Shown here: positions 14,165 to 21,555 of the stretch, piece by piece | Layout of the letters: each line of letters begins with the position of its first letter | Numbering within the stretch: position 1 is the first letter of the stretch | Source: a virus | Strand: one strand, 5' to 3' | IMG/VR virus record: IMGVR_UViG_3300049846_002551 | Location: 1 to 64,000 of that record | Length of the DNA stretch: 64,000 nucleotides | Notes under the pieces: generated by a model | Told to the model about the DNA's origin: nothing | Database searches by the model: none | The model's input: the letters and a program-made list of their open reading frames with translations, nothing else | Position numbers and translations under genes: made by a program

Positions 14165-14603
14165 GTCGTTCTCCAATCGAGTTTGTGATGTGTTGATTGA
14201 CTTGTTTCACTACCCAAATTAAACAACAGATGTGATCCACTAAATAATTCGAATAATAGTGCTTATCTTCAATCCAAAGTTTTATCTCGTAGGTTTCTGA
14301 AATATCCCGAATCTCAACTCTGCAATATGCAGATAGAGTGTCCATAATCAGAACGTAGAAGCCTTGGACAGCTAAAGCATACTCTAAAAAGAATTCGTGC
14401 CGTTTTCGGATCGGAAGATTTTTAAATAATCCTAAATTCCAATCTAACTTTTTTTGGTGAGCGTAAACTTTGGTCGGAAATGAAAACTGTAATAGGTCTA
14501 GTGTTAGCTTCAACTCTTCGGCAAGCCGAAGGTGAGCATCGAGATCAACTCGCGCAAATCGAGGTTTCTTCCGTAATCCAAATTGATTTTTCAATCCAAT
14601 CAT
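14157..14603 (-). CDS. Protein of unknown function in the thymidylate operon
   Basis: A 148-residue, mostly helical basic protein (HLRLAEELKLTLDLLQFSFP; RKRHEFFLEYALAVQGFYVL). No motif recognised. It lies between thyX (4-nt overlap) and the dNMP kinase (8-nt overlap), so it is made from the same mRNA. A role in nucleotide metabolism is only suggested by position. Confidence 0.6.
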   Translation of the reverse strand: MIGLKNQFGLRKKPRFARVDLDAHLRLAEELKLTLDLLQFSFPTKVYAHQKKLDWNLGLFKNLPIRKRHEFFLEYALAVQGFYVLIMDTLSAYCRVEIRDISETYEIKLWIEDKHYYSNYLVDHICCLIWVVKQVNQHITNSIGERHA

Positions 14604-15469
14604 TCTGACTTATTTATCCCTAATTTTTTGAATAGTGCTCTAACCTTACGGTTATTACTGGCTTTTAGAGCAGGTGAATTTTCAATGAGTGGATATACTA
14701 CGGTTTCCATCACGTTGCACCTATCTAGTTCGGGATTGGTGAGCTTGTAGATTAGTTCGTGCAACAACGTCAGTTCATCCGCGCTAAATTTTTCAGCGTG
14801 AAGAACGTGCCTTTCATATGATTCCCAAGCTAACGGCACGGCTTGTCGCACAAATTGAGCCATTGCTTCAGCGTAAACACGAATTTCATATTGCGCGTGA
14901 TTATCTAAGCGTAGTTTTAAAAAGTGAAACAAATTGTGCAAATCCATTTGCCAATACCACTCGGTATAAGTGTTTAATGGTAATACGATTCTAGAAAGTT
15001 CTTTAGTCAGTCCTTGGCTCAATAACTTGTCATAGCGATCAAAGCTTGTTTTTGCAGAATCTGCGATTACATCTTGAACTACTTGCGTTTGCACTACTAA
15101 TTCATCATCGCGGCCTTGCTTGTTAATAGACGACTGAAGTTTAAGCTGATCCAACTCTGGAATGTAGTATTCATCAGGCATCTGGGAATAGCGTCCACTT
15201 AATTCATTTAGTCGAGCCGTTCGGTGACGCACCCATTGTCGCGCAACAAAGATTGGCATTTTGCAATGAAACCAGAAAACAACTTGTTCGAACGGTGACG
15301 TGTGTGAATGTTCTAACAAATAATCAATGAGTTTTGCATCATCGGAGATCATAGGTCTTGGGGCGTTTTTGTACGATAATCTTGCGGCGTCACAAATTAA
15401 TTGGTCGTTACCACCAACGGCAACTAAGCGTACAAAGCCTTTATCAAGACACTTTATTTGTTCGGACAT
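14600..15469 (-). CDS. thyX: Flavin-dependent thymidylate synthase
   Basis: A 289-residue ThyX, which makes dTMP from dUMP with FAD, NADPH and methylene-tetrahydrofolate. The signature RHRTARLNELSGR spans residues 81-93 and matches RHRxxSxNxxSxR except for Arg instead of Ser at one position. SHTSPFEQVVFWFHCKMPIF, then WYWQMDLHNLFHFLKLR, are also typical. The C-terminal 60 residues extend beyond a minimal ThyX. A minus-strand GGTATAAA ends 6 nt before the ATG, giving a leaderless mRNA. It leads a minus-strand operon with an unknown gene, dNMP kinase and a MazG-like gene. Confidence 0.93.
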   Translation of the reverse strand: MSEQIKCLDKGFVRLVAVGGNDQLICDAARLSYKNAPRPMISDDAKLIDYLLEHSHTSPFEQVVFWFHCKMPIFVARQWVRHRTARLNELSGRYSQMPDEYYIPELDQLKLQSSINKQGRDDELVVQTQVVQDVIADSAKTSFDRYDKLLSQGLTKELSRIVLPLNTYTEWYWQMDLHNLFHFLKLRLDNHAQYEIRVYAEAMAQFVRQAVPLAWESYERHVLHAEKFSADELTLLHELIYKLTNPELDRCNVMETVVYPLIENSPALKASNNRKVRALFKKLGINKSE

Positions 15470-15475
15470 GTTTTA

Positions 15476-15483
15476 TTTATACC
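15476..15483 (-). promoter_or_regulatory. Leaderless promoter -10 of thyX (GGTATAAA)
   Basis: The minus strand reads GGTATAAA here, 6 nt before the thyX ATG at 15469. No ribosome-binding site and no convincing -35 are visible. Confidence 0.6.
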
Positions 15484-15503
15484 GTGCATGGAATACTGAG
15501 AGG

Positions 15504-15923
15504 GTGCCACGCAAGAAGTTTGTAGAGGACACGTCACGGGTTATTGGACGTTTTGAAACAATCAGGTTTACACGTAACGGGGTGCGTTTAACACTTACCC
15601 ATCCTTGGTGGTATTTTTGGACGTACATTCCTGGAATGCGGAAACAGCGTCAAACACATGATGGAAAATCAATCGTGCTTCCTAATCAGTACGTATTGGA
15701 TTGGATTATGGAAATGTTCATTTCGCTTCCGTTGTCTAATCCAGATGTTTATGTTATGGATTTTGATTTGTCTTTTACTTTCATCTCTGCAACCGCGCAG
15801 TTTAAAAGGCGAGGGTGTGTACGAAATGAATACAACCGTCCGGTTCGTCTTTATAAACGATATCCTACCTATGGCGATTACAAAACCACAGTAGATGTAA
15901 AAACTATTCGTCCTTTAATGTGA
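15504..15923 (+). CDS. Protein of unknown function, divergent from thyX
   Basis: The protein has 139 residues from GTG at 15504 or 151 from ATG at 15468. The later start is preferred because the ATG would overlap the thyX start codon, leaving no room for a promoter, whereas GGAATACT ends 6 nt before the GTG. The sequence is basic and aromatic (RLTLTHPWWYFWTYIPGMRK; FKRRGCVRNEYNRPVRLYKR), with no motif recognised. Its 3' end overlaps that of 15904..16131 by 20 nt. Confidence 0.5.
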   Translation: MPRKKFVEDTSRVIGRFETIRFTRNGVRLTLTHPWWYFWTYIPGMRKQRQTHDGKSIVLPNQYVLDWIMEMFISLPLSNPDVYVMDFDLSFTFISATAQFKRRGCVRNEYNRPVRLYKRYPTYGDYKTTVDVKTIRPLM

Positions 15924-16131
15924 AAATGAATCCAAATTTACCAGGACCGTTCAAACCTTCCGACGTAACTGTAAAGCTGTCGGTTAAGGAGGCCAACAAT
16001 GTGGCAAACTGAAAGAATGAATCCCGAATTGATTTCGCTCGTTCAGAATCTTCCGCATTTAGGTTTCTTGCATAAATACCCGCGTTTTTCAAGAATGGCA
16101 AAGGATGTTTAACACCGACACGAATTCGCAT
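15904..16131 (-). CDS. Small protein of unknown function, leaderless start
   Basis: A 75-residue protein (MRIRVGVKHPLPFLKNAG). A minus-strand GGTAGAAT (16145-16138) ends 6 nt before the ATG. A helical middle (ERAKSIRDSFFQFATLLASL) is followed by strands. No family recognised. It is divergent from 16146..16715, with only 14 nt between the two start codons. Confidence 0.55.
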   Translation of the reverse strand: MRIRVGVKHPLPFLKNAGIYARNLNAEDSERAKSIRDSFFQFATLLASLTDSFTVTSEGLNGPGKFGFIFTLKDE

Positions 16132-16137
16132 AGAGTA

Positions 16138-16145
16138 ATTCTACC
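16138..16145 (-). promoter_or_regulatory. Leaderless promoter -10 (GGTAGAAT)
   Basis: The octamer is identical to those at 1264-1271, 5764-5771 and 49082-49089. It ends 6 nt before the minus-strand ATG at 16131, and the opposite strand bears the ATG at 16146, so the two genes share this 14-nt gap. Confidence 0.55.
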
Positions 16146-16715
16146 ATGCCTAGGTTATTCACTACGAATGCAGATTTAACGGTTGGTCACCCATATGAAA
16201 CCCTTTATGCTAAGTATGGGGTTTGTTGCCATCATGATAATAGACCTGCGTATATCCGTCTACAAATTGAGTGTAAGTCTAGCAAACATTCTATTCATCA
16301 AGTAGTTCATGTGGTTCAATGCCACACCAACCAACGTAGTCCAATCATGGTTATGCGCGATTGTGCGTTGTTGTTAAAGGTGGTTTCTAAACTTGATTAT
16401 CCGCCGAGTGACAATATGGTAATTGAAATTTGTGACCTAAACACTTTTTTAGGTATCACTCGACAAAGAAAGTTGGTCAATCGTATAGAACATTCTCACT
16501 ATCGAAGGTTTCGTTCTATAGTGAATAAGTTACCGTTTACAGTTATCGTTGAACTTGGAGAGTTTTCGTATAGTCAGGAACTTACAGAGTATATTGAAAG
16601 TTTAATAGACAAAAACAAAACGCTCACTCCAACATTTGAACGATTAGGGTTTGCAAATAACAAACTCTTTCTTAGAGTGGAGGACACGAGAAAAAGGTTG
16701 AACTTATGGATGTAG
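16146..16715 (+). CDS. Protein of unknown function
   Basis: A 189-residue basic protein with clustered His and Cys in the N-terminal third (YGVCCHHDNRP; HSIHQVVHVVQCH), possibly metal-binding, followed by an alpha/beta region (NMVIEICDLNTFLGITRQRK; PFTVIVELGEFSYSQEL). No family recognised. TAGAGT 9 nt before the ATG could give a near-leaderless mRNA. Its end overlaps the next gene by 10 nt. Confidence 0.55.
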   Translation: MPRLFTTNADLTVGHPYETLYAKYGVCCHHDNRPAYIRLQIECKSSKHSIHQVVHVVQCHTNQRSPIMVMRDCALLLKVVSKLDYPPSDNMVIEICDLNTFLGITRQRKLVNRIEHSHYRRFRSIVNKLPFTVIVELGEFSYSQELTEYIESLIDKNKTLTPTFERLGFANNKLFLRVEDTRKRLNLWM

Positions 16716-17053
16716 CACCTGGCATAACAGCAAAAGCGTTACAAAAAACCGACGCTGAAGATATTGCGGAAATTAAAGGAAAGATTGCCGCGCAAAAAGT
16801 TTCGGAGATTGAAGCCGTACAACGGCGCAAAAAACAGATCATTGATGAAGTTAAAAAACGCATTAACGCTAATGATGGACCCATTCACATTACTCTAGAG
16901 ATGGAGGAACTAGGAATTGCGAAAGAAGTATGGTCTTTAGTGCAAACTGCCGCAATTGCGGCACCATTTCAGGCACTATGCAACAGAGCCATTGAGGATT
17001 ATGACGACGAATTTGGGGTTGACCTCAATGACTCTGATTTGTATCGAGATTAA
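16706..17053 (+). CDS. Helical acidic protein of unknown function
   Basis: A 115-residue protein. Residues about 10-55 form an amphipathic charged helix (DAEDIAEIKGKIAAQKVSEI), and the C-terminus is acidic (DYDDEFGVDLNDSDLYRD). It overlaps the previous gene by 10 nt and stops 5 nt before the convergent holin gene's stop. No family recognised. Confidence 0.55.
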   Translation: MDVAPGITAKALQKTDAEDIAEIKGKIAAQKVSEIEAVQRRKKQIIDEVKKRINANDGPIHITLEMEELGIAKEVWSLVQTAAIAAPFQALCNRAIEDYDDEFGVDLNDSDLYRD

Positions 17054-17057
17054 CTAT

Positions 17058-17246
17058 CTAAGCTTTGAGTGAGATTGGTTGCTTAGTCTTGAAACGAAGC
17101 AAGATGTTGATTACAGCTAAAATTATAGCTGTTTTCGAAAGTGCTGGGTTGTTAACCACAGGGAGAATCTCGTTGGCGGTTAGTCCAATCGCCGCGAGAA
17201 AATTCAACCAAATGGTTAACGACGCGAATATTGATTTAGGGTTCAT
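17058..17246 (-). CDS. Holin
   Basis: A 62-residue membrane protein. Two hydrophobic segments, about residues 8-28 (LTIWLNFLAAIGLTANEILP) and 36-50 (KTAIILAVINILLRF), end in a basic tail RFKTKQPISL. The phrase NILLRFKTKQPI resembles the C-terminus (LRxxTxxPI) of a common phage holin family. It would form lethal membrane lesions that time lysis. Its start overlaps the stop of 17243..17692. No endolysin was recognised beside it. Confidence 0.75.
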   Translation of the reverse strand: MNPKSIFASLTIWLNFLAAIGLTANEILPVVNNPALSKTAIILAVINILLRFKTKQPISLKA

Positions 17247-17692
17247 GTTATATGTGCTCCTGTTTTAGATTTGAGTGAATTGGAAACTTCTTCTAACCAA
17301 GCGATAATCCCTTGAGCTTTATCGTTAGGGATTTCATTGACAACTTTTTGTATCAGGCCATGCATAACTACGGTTTTTTGCATCCACTCCAGTTTTTCAA
17401 GCACCAAAGCTTCGTTTTGGCTCATTAATTTGTCAACTTGTACTTTTAAAGCGAAAATTTGTCGTTGTAGATCATCGCGTTCAGTCTTTGTATTTTGAAG
17501 TTCAGTTCGAATTGACGCTTGGAATTCTAGTTGTGCGTGTTGTAAAGCTGTCCAGTAGTCGATGGACGCCTTTTTCATTTGAACTTTGTACGTAAAAACT
17601 GCCGCAATTGCGGAAAGAATAGCACCACATAGAGCAGAGACGACAACCGTTGCCCCCCCATTGAAGCCAGAATCGGCGATTACATTAAACAC
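17243..17692 (-). CDS. Membrane-anchored coiled-coil protein (possible inner spanin)
   Basis: A 149-residue protein. A hydrophobic stretch near residues 14-35 (ATVVVSALCGAILSAIAAVF) precedes a long coiled coil, about residues 50-105 (RTELQNTKTERDDLQRQIFA; VDKLMSQNEALVLEKLEWMQ). One N-terminal anchor plus a periplasmic coiled coil directly upstream of a holin fits an inner-membrane spanin (Rz type), but it could also be a holin-associated XhlA-like protein. If it is a spanin the host has an outer membrane. It overlaps the holin start by 4 nt. Confidence 0.55.
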   Translation of the reverse strand: MFNVIADSGFNGGATVVVSALCGAILSAIAAVFTYKVQMKKASIDYWTALQHAQLEFQASIRTELQNTKTERDDLQRQIFALKVQVDKLMSQNEALVLEKLEWMQKTVVMHGLIQKVVNEIPNDKAQGIIAWLEEVSNSLKSKTGAHIT

Positions 17693-17771
17693 GGAGATTA
17701 TTTTAGTAGAAATTTCGTGTGTTTTGAATTTTTAATCGTTTTATAAGTATTTGTACTTAAACTTTCTTGCG

Positions 17772-17801
17772 TTTACGCTTTTAAATTTTTCATGGTATGA
17801 T
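17772..17801 (+). promoter_or_regulatory. Promoter upstream of the head operon
   Basis: TTTACG (17772-17777) and TATGAT preceded by GG (17796-17801) are 18 nt apart. Transcripts would begin near 17808 and run through the G6 tracts and the stem-loop. This would be a second, leadered promoter above the leaderless one. Confidence 0.45.
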
Positions 17802-17835
17802 TCTTTTGTAAAGGGGGGTAGGGGGGTTAGAGTTT

Positions 17836-17862
17836 AACTAAATTGCCTTCGGCAATTTAGTT
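17836..17862 (+). other. Perfect stem-loop with CTTCG loop
   Basis: AACTAAATTGC (17836-17846) pairs with GCAATTTAGTT (17852-17862) across CTTCG. The run after it is TATAAGG rather than a T-tract, so it is more likely a 5' leader structure, attenuator or processing site than a full terminator. Confidence 0.55.
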
Positions 17863-17885
17863 TATAAGGTTCAGTTTTTCATTAC

Positions 17886-17893
17886 GGTAACAT
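17886..17893 (+). promoter_or_regulatory. Leaderless promoter -10 of the head operon (GGTAACAT)
   Basis: GG plus TAACAT at 17888-17893, then 7 nt to the ATG at 17901. It fits the common leaderless arrangement; no ribosome-binding site is present. Confidence 0.5.
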
Positions 17894-17900
17894 TATCCGT

Positions 17901-18680
17901 ATGTACGCTTCTGAACAGTTCAACGTCATCCGGACTTTTTTAACAACACAAGCACCTGCGGAACGCTTAGTGCTCTCGGTTAAATTGTATTATGCGTACT
18001 TTTTAACGATGGACGAGTTGCACATGCTTTACGATTCTTATCAAAATGAATTTCGGACTGAAGCGGCGTTGCAAGGTTACACCGATGCGTTTGCTTGGTT
18101 TAAGAAATATAGTGCATACCCAATTGAGACGTTCGAGGACTTGTTTAATAAGCCGCGTCCGTTTATTTGGAAGTATGAGGATTTACAGAACGAGTTCAAG
18201 TTGATCGTGGATTTGCTCCCTTCTTTGTGGGTTACTTCAGATGTGGCAGATTATTCGAATGCTATGAAACTAGGGGATGAACCTCTGTTTGCAATCGAGT
18301 GGTTGGAAGAACGCGGCTTCATTTCGGTGGATGGACTAATCCTGTCTAGGACGATTCAGCCTGTGGTTATTAGTGAGCAGTCGAGCGAAAAGGTCGTGCT
18401 TGCAATGCCTAATATTACAGATAGTGAGTTTGCATCCGAGTTTGAAATGATTCCAGCTTTAGGTGGAGGGTGTGCGTTTAAAGCGGTTTACGGTCCTGCC
18501 CAGCTTAATATTAACTTTGCGGATAGTGTTGGCATCGATGACGTGGATAGTGTGATGTTATGTATCGGAAAGTTAGAAGAGAAGGACTCCCAATGGTCGG
18601 TTGTCGAGCGTCCAAGTCTTGATTATTACAAGATCAAAAGAATTCTATCGAACGGTATTACAGTTCCATTTGTAAATTAA
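17901..18680 (+). CDS. Protein of unknown function, first gene of head operon
   Basis: A 259-residue protein. The N-terminal half is helical and aromatic (LVLSVKLYYAYFLTMDELHM; AFAWFKKYSAYPIETFEDLF) and the C-terminal half is beta-rich (CAFKAVYGPAQLNINFADSV). I recognise no family. The position, first before the portal, is where a terminase small subunit or head-maturation protein often lies, but no helix-turn-helix or ATPase motif is visible. It starts the plus-strand operon of head genes. Its stop overlaps the next ATG (TAATG). Confidence 0.6.
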   Translation: MYASEQFNVIRTFLTTQAPAERLVLSVKLYYAYFLTMDELHMLYDSYQNEFRTEAALQGYTDAFAWFKKYSAYPIETFEDLFNKPRPFIWKYEDLQNEFKLIVDLLPSLWVTSDVADYSNAMKLGDEPLFAIEWLEERGFISVDGLILSRTIQPVVISEQSSEKVVLAMPNITDSEFASEFEMIPALGGGCAFKAVYGPAQLNINFADSVGIDDVDSVMLCIGKLEEKDSQWSVVERPSLDYYKIKRILSNGITVPFVN

Positions 18681-19084
18681 TGGAGATGCAGGTTCTGCTT
18701 AATCGGCTAGGTGGTTCACTCTTTTGTCAGGCTCTGTTTCAGGATAGTGTGAAGCCGTCTCGTGATGAGTTTAATTTAATCAGATTGTTTGTGGAAGAGT
18801 TTTGTTGGGAGCATACGATTGATTTTGTAGAACGCGATTTTGTTGGTTATTACGAAGTTCGCCCATTAGACCGAATCGTTTGTGGGTTGTGGCCCGTTAA
18901 TTATATAGAAGTCGTTTTTTGGTTGTTGTACTGTTCTGTTGTGGTGTTCGACGCACCGGAGTTTAATAACACCATGCGATGGATTGAAGATGTGGGGAAC
19001 TATTCTAGGCATATTGACATAGGGAAGTGGAGGCATGCTTGTGGCGAACTTCGGAGATTCGTACAAAGAACAGTATTTGCTTAA
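18680..19084 (+). CDS. Protein of unknown function
   Basis: A 134-residue protein (MEMQVLLNRLGGSLFCQALF) with a hydrophobic patch near residues 72-92 (VNYIEVVFWLLYCSVVVFDA) that could be a buried helix or a membrane segment. It is coupled to the previous gene through TAATG and overlaps the next by about 45 nt. No family recognised. Confidence 0.55.
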   Translation: MEMQVLLNRLGGSLFCQALFQDSVKPSRDEFNLIRLFVEEFCWEHTIDFVERDFVGYYEVRPLDRIVCGLWPVNYIEVVFWLLYCSVVVFDAPEFNNTMRWIEDVGNYSRHIDIGKWRHACGELRRFVQRTVFA

Positions 19085-20003
19085 AACTGTCCGCAACTCT
19101 TTATTAACGGCTTTAGTGATGGATACACTTGGGGTTTTGTTCAGTGATTTCAAATCGGCGGAGATTAAGAGTTGGTTACAAACGGATCGAACGGTTCTTC
19201 CAAAATCAAAGAGGACGAGAAAGGCATCTTTTAATACTGATTTTTCTGTGCTACTGCTCCATGTGTTTAAACAGACTACTCCGATATTCTCAGAAGATTT
19301 GCATGATTATAAACGCGAGTTAACTGAAGCTTTACAGATTTATTATTACGCTGTTGGTTCTATGAAGAGTGACAATCGCTATGTGCGAACTGTTCGCGGA
19401 GAACCAAATACTGGGATTTCTCTTCCGGTCGGGTTATTGTTAGGTATGTATGCATCGTGCGTGTTTATGGAACGTTCGATGCTCTATGATTTAGTGGAAG
19501 TAACATGTCGGTGTTTAGGTTTAAAATCGAGAGATAGGGATGACGTTCGGATGTTGGCGTTTTTGAGCTATCAATTAGCCAATCATGGTTATTTCGGCTA
19601 TCAACATTTTCAAGAGTTGTTTTCCCATCGAGCAGTTCCGGCTTTTATGTACAGGATATGTCGAGAGCTAATGCGTAATCACTCTGATTTGGAGTATTTG
19701 TCTGAACCGTTTGCTTCACATGTTTGTGGGTCGATGTCTTACGCTGAGTATGTTACGGTGGAGTCTATGTATTATTTGTGTCGAGTTGACTCTAGTTTTT
19801 TAAAAGAACTTTTACCGTCTGGTCCTAAAGATCAACTGATTCATGTTTTTCATACTCAAGGAGCAGATTTGGCTGATGTGGCTTTCATATATGGTGGGTT
19901 GTGCACTCTATCTGAGCAGAATTATTCATTGGTGACCAAGCCATTGCGAGAGGGTGTTTCGGCTAGGCGCATCGTAGATGATTTTTTTCAAGCGATTGCG
20001 TAA
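19041..20003 (+). CDS. Degenerate ADP-ribosylglycohydrolase-like (DraG-fold) protein
   Basis: About 320 residues. GTG at 19041 has GTGGAGG 7 nt upstream; ATG at 19035 adds two residues. The helical layout follows DraG/ARH proteins: an early NSLLTALVMDTLGVLFSD (compare GsLlGlAvGDALG), a middle GISLPVGLLLGMYAS, and a late GADLADVAFIYGGLCTL in the place of the signature GGDtDTxAAIAGAL. One Asp is kept in each metal-binding element but the DTD pattern is reduced to DLAD, so catalysis is doubtful. ADP-ribosylglycohydrolases remove ADP-ribose from proteins. Lying before the portal, it may be a structural derivative or counter a host ADP-ribosylation defence; both are inference. Confidence 0.4.
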   Translation: MANFGDSYKEQYLLKTVRNSLLTALVMDTLGVLFSDFKSAEIKSWLQTDRTVLPKSKRTRKASFNTDFSVLLLHVFKQTTPIFSEDLHDYKRELTEALQIYYYAVGSMKSDNRYVRTVRGEPNTGISLPVGLLLGMYASCVFMERSMLYDLVEVTCRCLGLKSRDRDDVRMLAFLSYQLANHGYFGYQHFQELFSHRAVPAFMYRICRELMRNHSDLEYLSEPFASHVCGSMSYAEYVTVESMYYLCRVDSSFLKELLPSGPKDQLIHVFHTQGADLADVAFIYGGLCTLSEQNYSLVTKPLREGVSARRIVDDFFQAIA

Positions 20004-20069
20004 ATGTGCTTGTATGTTTTACAGTATTTCGTTGTATTCGAAGGAAACGGTGTATGATTGTGAGGTTTT

Positions 20070-21524
20070 ATGGGTGAGTTGAGGAATTTTCTACAACGCA
20101 TGCTCTTTCCAAGAGACGTGGAGAAAAGTGCGGTTGATCGGGTGCATGCTTCTACGATTATTGGAACCGCTATTGCGGTGGACGGAGTTAAAGAGGCTTA
20201 TCCTGTTGTACCTACTACGGATACTATTAGCGCAAAACAAGCCGCGTACATTTATGCTCAATCACCAATAGTCCATTCTTCCGTGAAGATTGTGGCTGGG
20301 CTATTAGCGAATGTTCCATTTAATGTTTACATGCTTGATCGCAATCCTTCTGGTAAAAAACGGATTAAACGTACAGGATATCCATACCAGTTGTTGGAAT
20401 GGGTGAATCCACGTATGACTCGTCCAGAGTTGATTCACTATACAGTTTCTTGGCTTAAACTCTGTGGAAGTGCATATTGGGCTATTGAGGAAACGGCTTC
20501 AGAATATAAGGACATTTCTATTTATTCAATCTATCCATTGAATCCTAGTTATGTAAAAGTGGTCGCTGATCCTGAAACAGGAGTGAAGGGTTATATCTAC
20601 GATATTGGAACGGATAAGCAGTGGTATCCCGCTAACCGCGTAATTCCGTTTAACAATTTTAGCTCCACGAATTATTGGAAAGGTATGTCGGAAGTTGAGG
20701 CTCTTAGTTATGATTTGCAAGTTGATAAGTTCAATAAAAGACAGCAACGTAACTTTCTTGCGGGTGGAACGATTTTGGATGGTGTTCTTTCAATAGAAGC
20801 AGATATTGATGAGAATGAGATTATAAAATTGAAGCGAGAATTTAAGGAACAGCATCAAGGAACTCGAAATGCTCATCGAATTTTAGTATTGACTAAAGGA
20901 ATGAAGTTTGATGTGCCGTCACCACCTGCTCCATCAGAAGTGTTAGCTTTGTTGGCAGATAAAAATTTAGAAAATCATACGATGGTGTTCGGGGTTCCAG
21001 TTAATGTCTTGCTTGGAAAAGGTGAAGGGCTTCAAGAAGCTAAAGCTTTGATGTGGGAAAACACTATCCAACCTTTAGGCAATATTATCGAGAACACAGT
21101 TAAGAAACATTTGTGTCTCCCGATTAGTAGTCGTTTGACTGTAGGGTTTGATTATTCAAACGTTTCTGCACTACGATTGCGAGACTTGGATCGAGCGCGG
21201 GTGGAGGTGGCGCATTTCAATACAGGTATCCGTACAGCGGATCAGATTCGAGAAGAACGAGACTGGGAAGCCTACGGGGATGAGTTTGGCACGACGCCGT
21301 TTCCACAATGGCAAGCTATGCAGAAAGAAAAGCTTCAACAGATGGCGGCAGATGCAGGGCTAGCACAGGCTCAGGCACGTGGAAGTGGTGGTTCTGGAAC
21401 GGGAACTAGTCCATCTTTAACGATGCCAGGTAGTGAAGGTGGAAGGGATCAGTCGACTACTGGGGAGGCGCAATTAGTCGATACTTCTGGTCAAAAAGGC
21501 ATTTCGGATTTGTTTTCCATCTAA
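20070..21524 (+). CDS. Portal protein (HK97 family)
   Basis: A 484-residue portal protein, which forms the dodecameric DNA channel at the head vertex. Family features: AAYIYAQSPIVHSSVKIVAG near residues 57-76, GYPYQLLEWVNPRMTRPELI, LKLCGSAYWAIEE, IYPLNPSYVKVV, then FNKRQQRNFLAGGTILDGVL and APSEVLALLADKNLENHTMV followed by GVPVNVLLG. The C-terminal 60 residues are low-complexity, rich in Gly, Ser and Thr. The ATG follows TATGAT by 11 nt and GTGAGG by 4 nt. It precedes protease and capsid in the usual order. Confidence 0.92.
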   Translation: MGELRNFLQRMLFPRDVEKSAVDRVHASTIIGTAIAVDGVKEAYPVVPTTDTISAKQAAYIYAQSPIVHSSVKIVAGLLANVPFNVYMLDRNPSGKKRIKRTGYPYQLLEWVNPRMTRPELIHYTVSWLKLCGSAYWAIEETASEYKDISIYSIYPLNPSYVKVVADPETGVKGYIYDIGTDKQWYPANRVIPFNNFSSTNYWKGMSEVEALSYDLQVDKFNKRQQRNFLAGGTILDGVLSIEADIDENEIIKLKREFKEQHQGTRNAHRILVLTKGMKFDVPSPPAPSEVLALLADKNLENHTMVFGVPVNVLLGKGEGLQEAKALMWENTIQPLGNIIENTVKKHLCLPISSRLTVGFDYSNVSALRLRDLDRARVEVAHFNTGIRTADQIREERDWEAYGDEFGTTPFPQWQAMQKEKLQQMAADAGLAQAQARGSGGSGTGTSPSLTMPGSEGGRDQSTTGEAQLVDTSGQKGISDLFSI

Positions 21525-21555
21525 AAAGTTGCGCTAAAATGTGAGGTGCAAGGTT

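Larger units (their letters stand above)
17693..17900. other. Intergenic control region before the head operon
   Basis: A 208-nt gap between divergent operons. It holds a promoter-like TTTACG-18 nt-TATGAT (17772-17801), two G6 tracts (17813-17818 and 17821-17826), a perfect 11-bp stem-loop (17836-17862) and a leaderless -10 (17888-17893). I see no open frame of note. It is unusually AT-rich apart from the G tracts. Confidence 0.6.
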
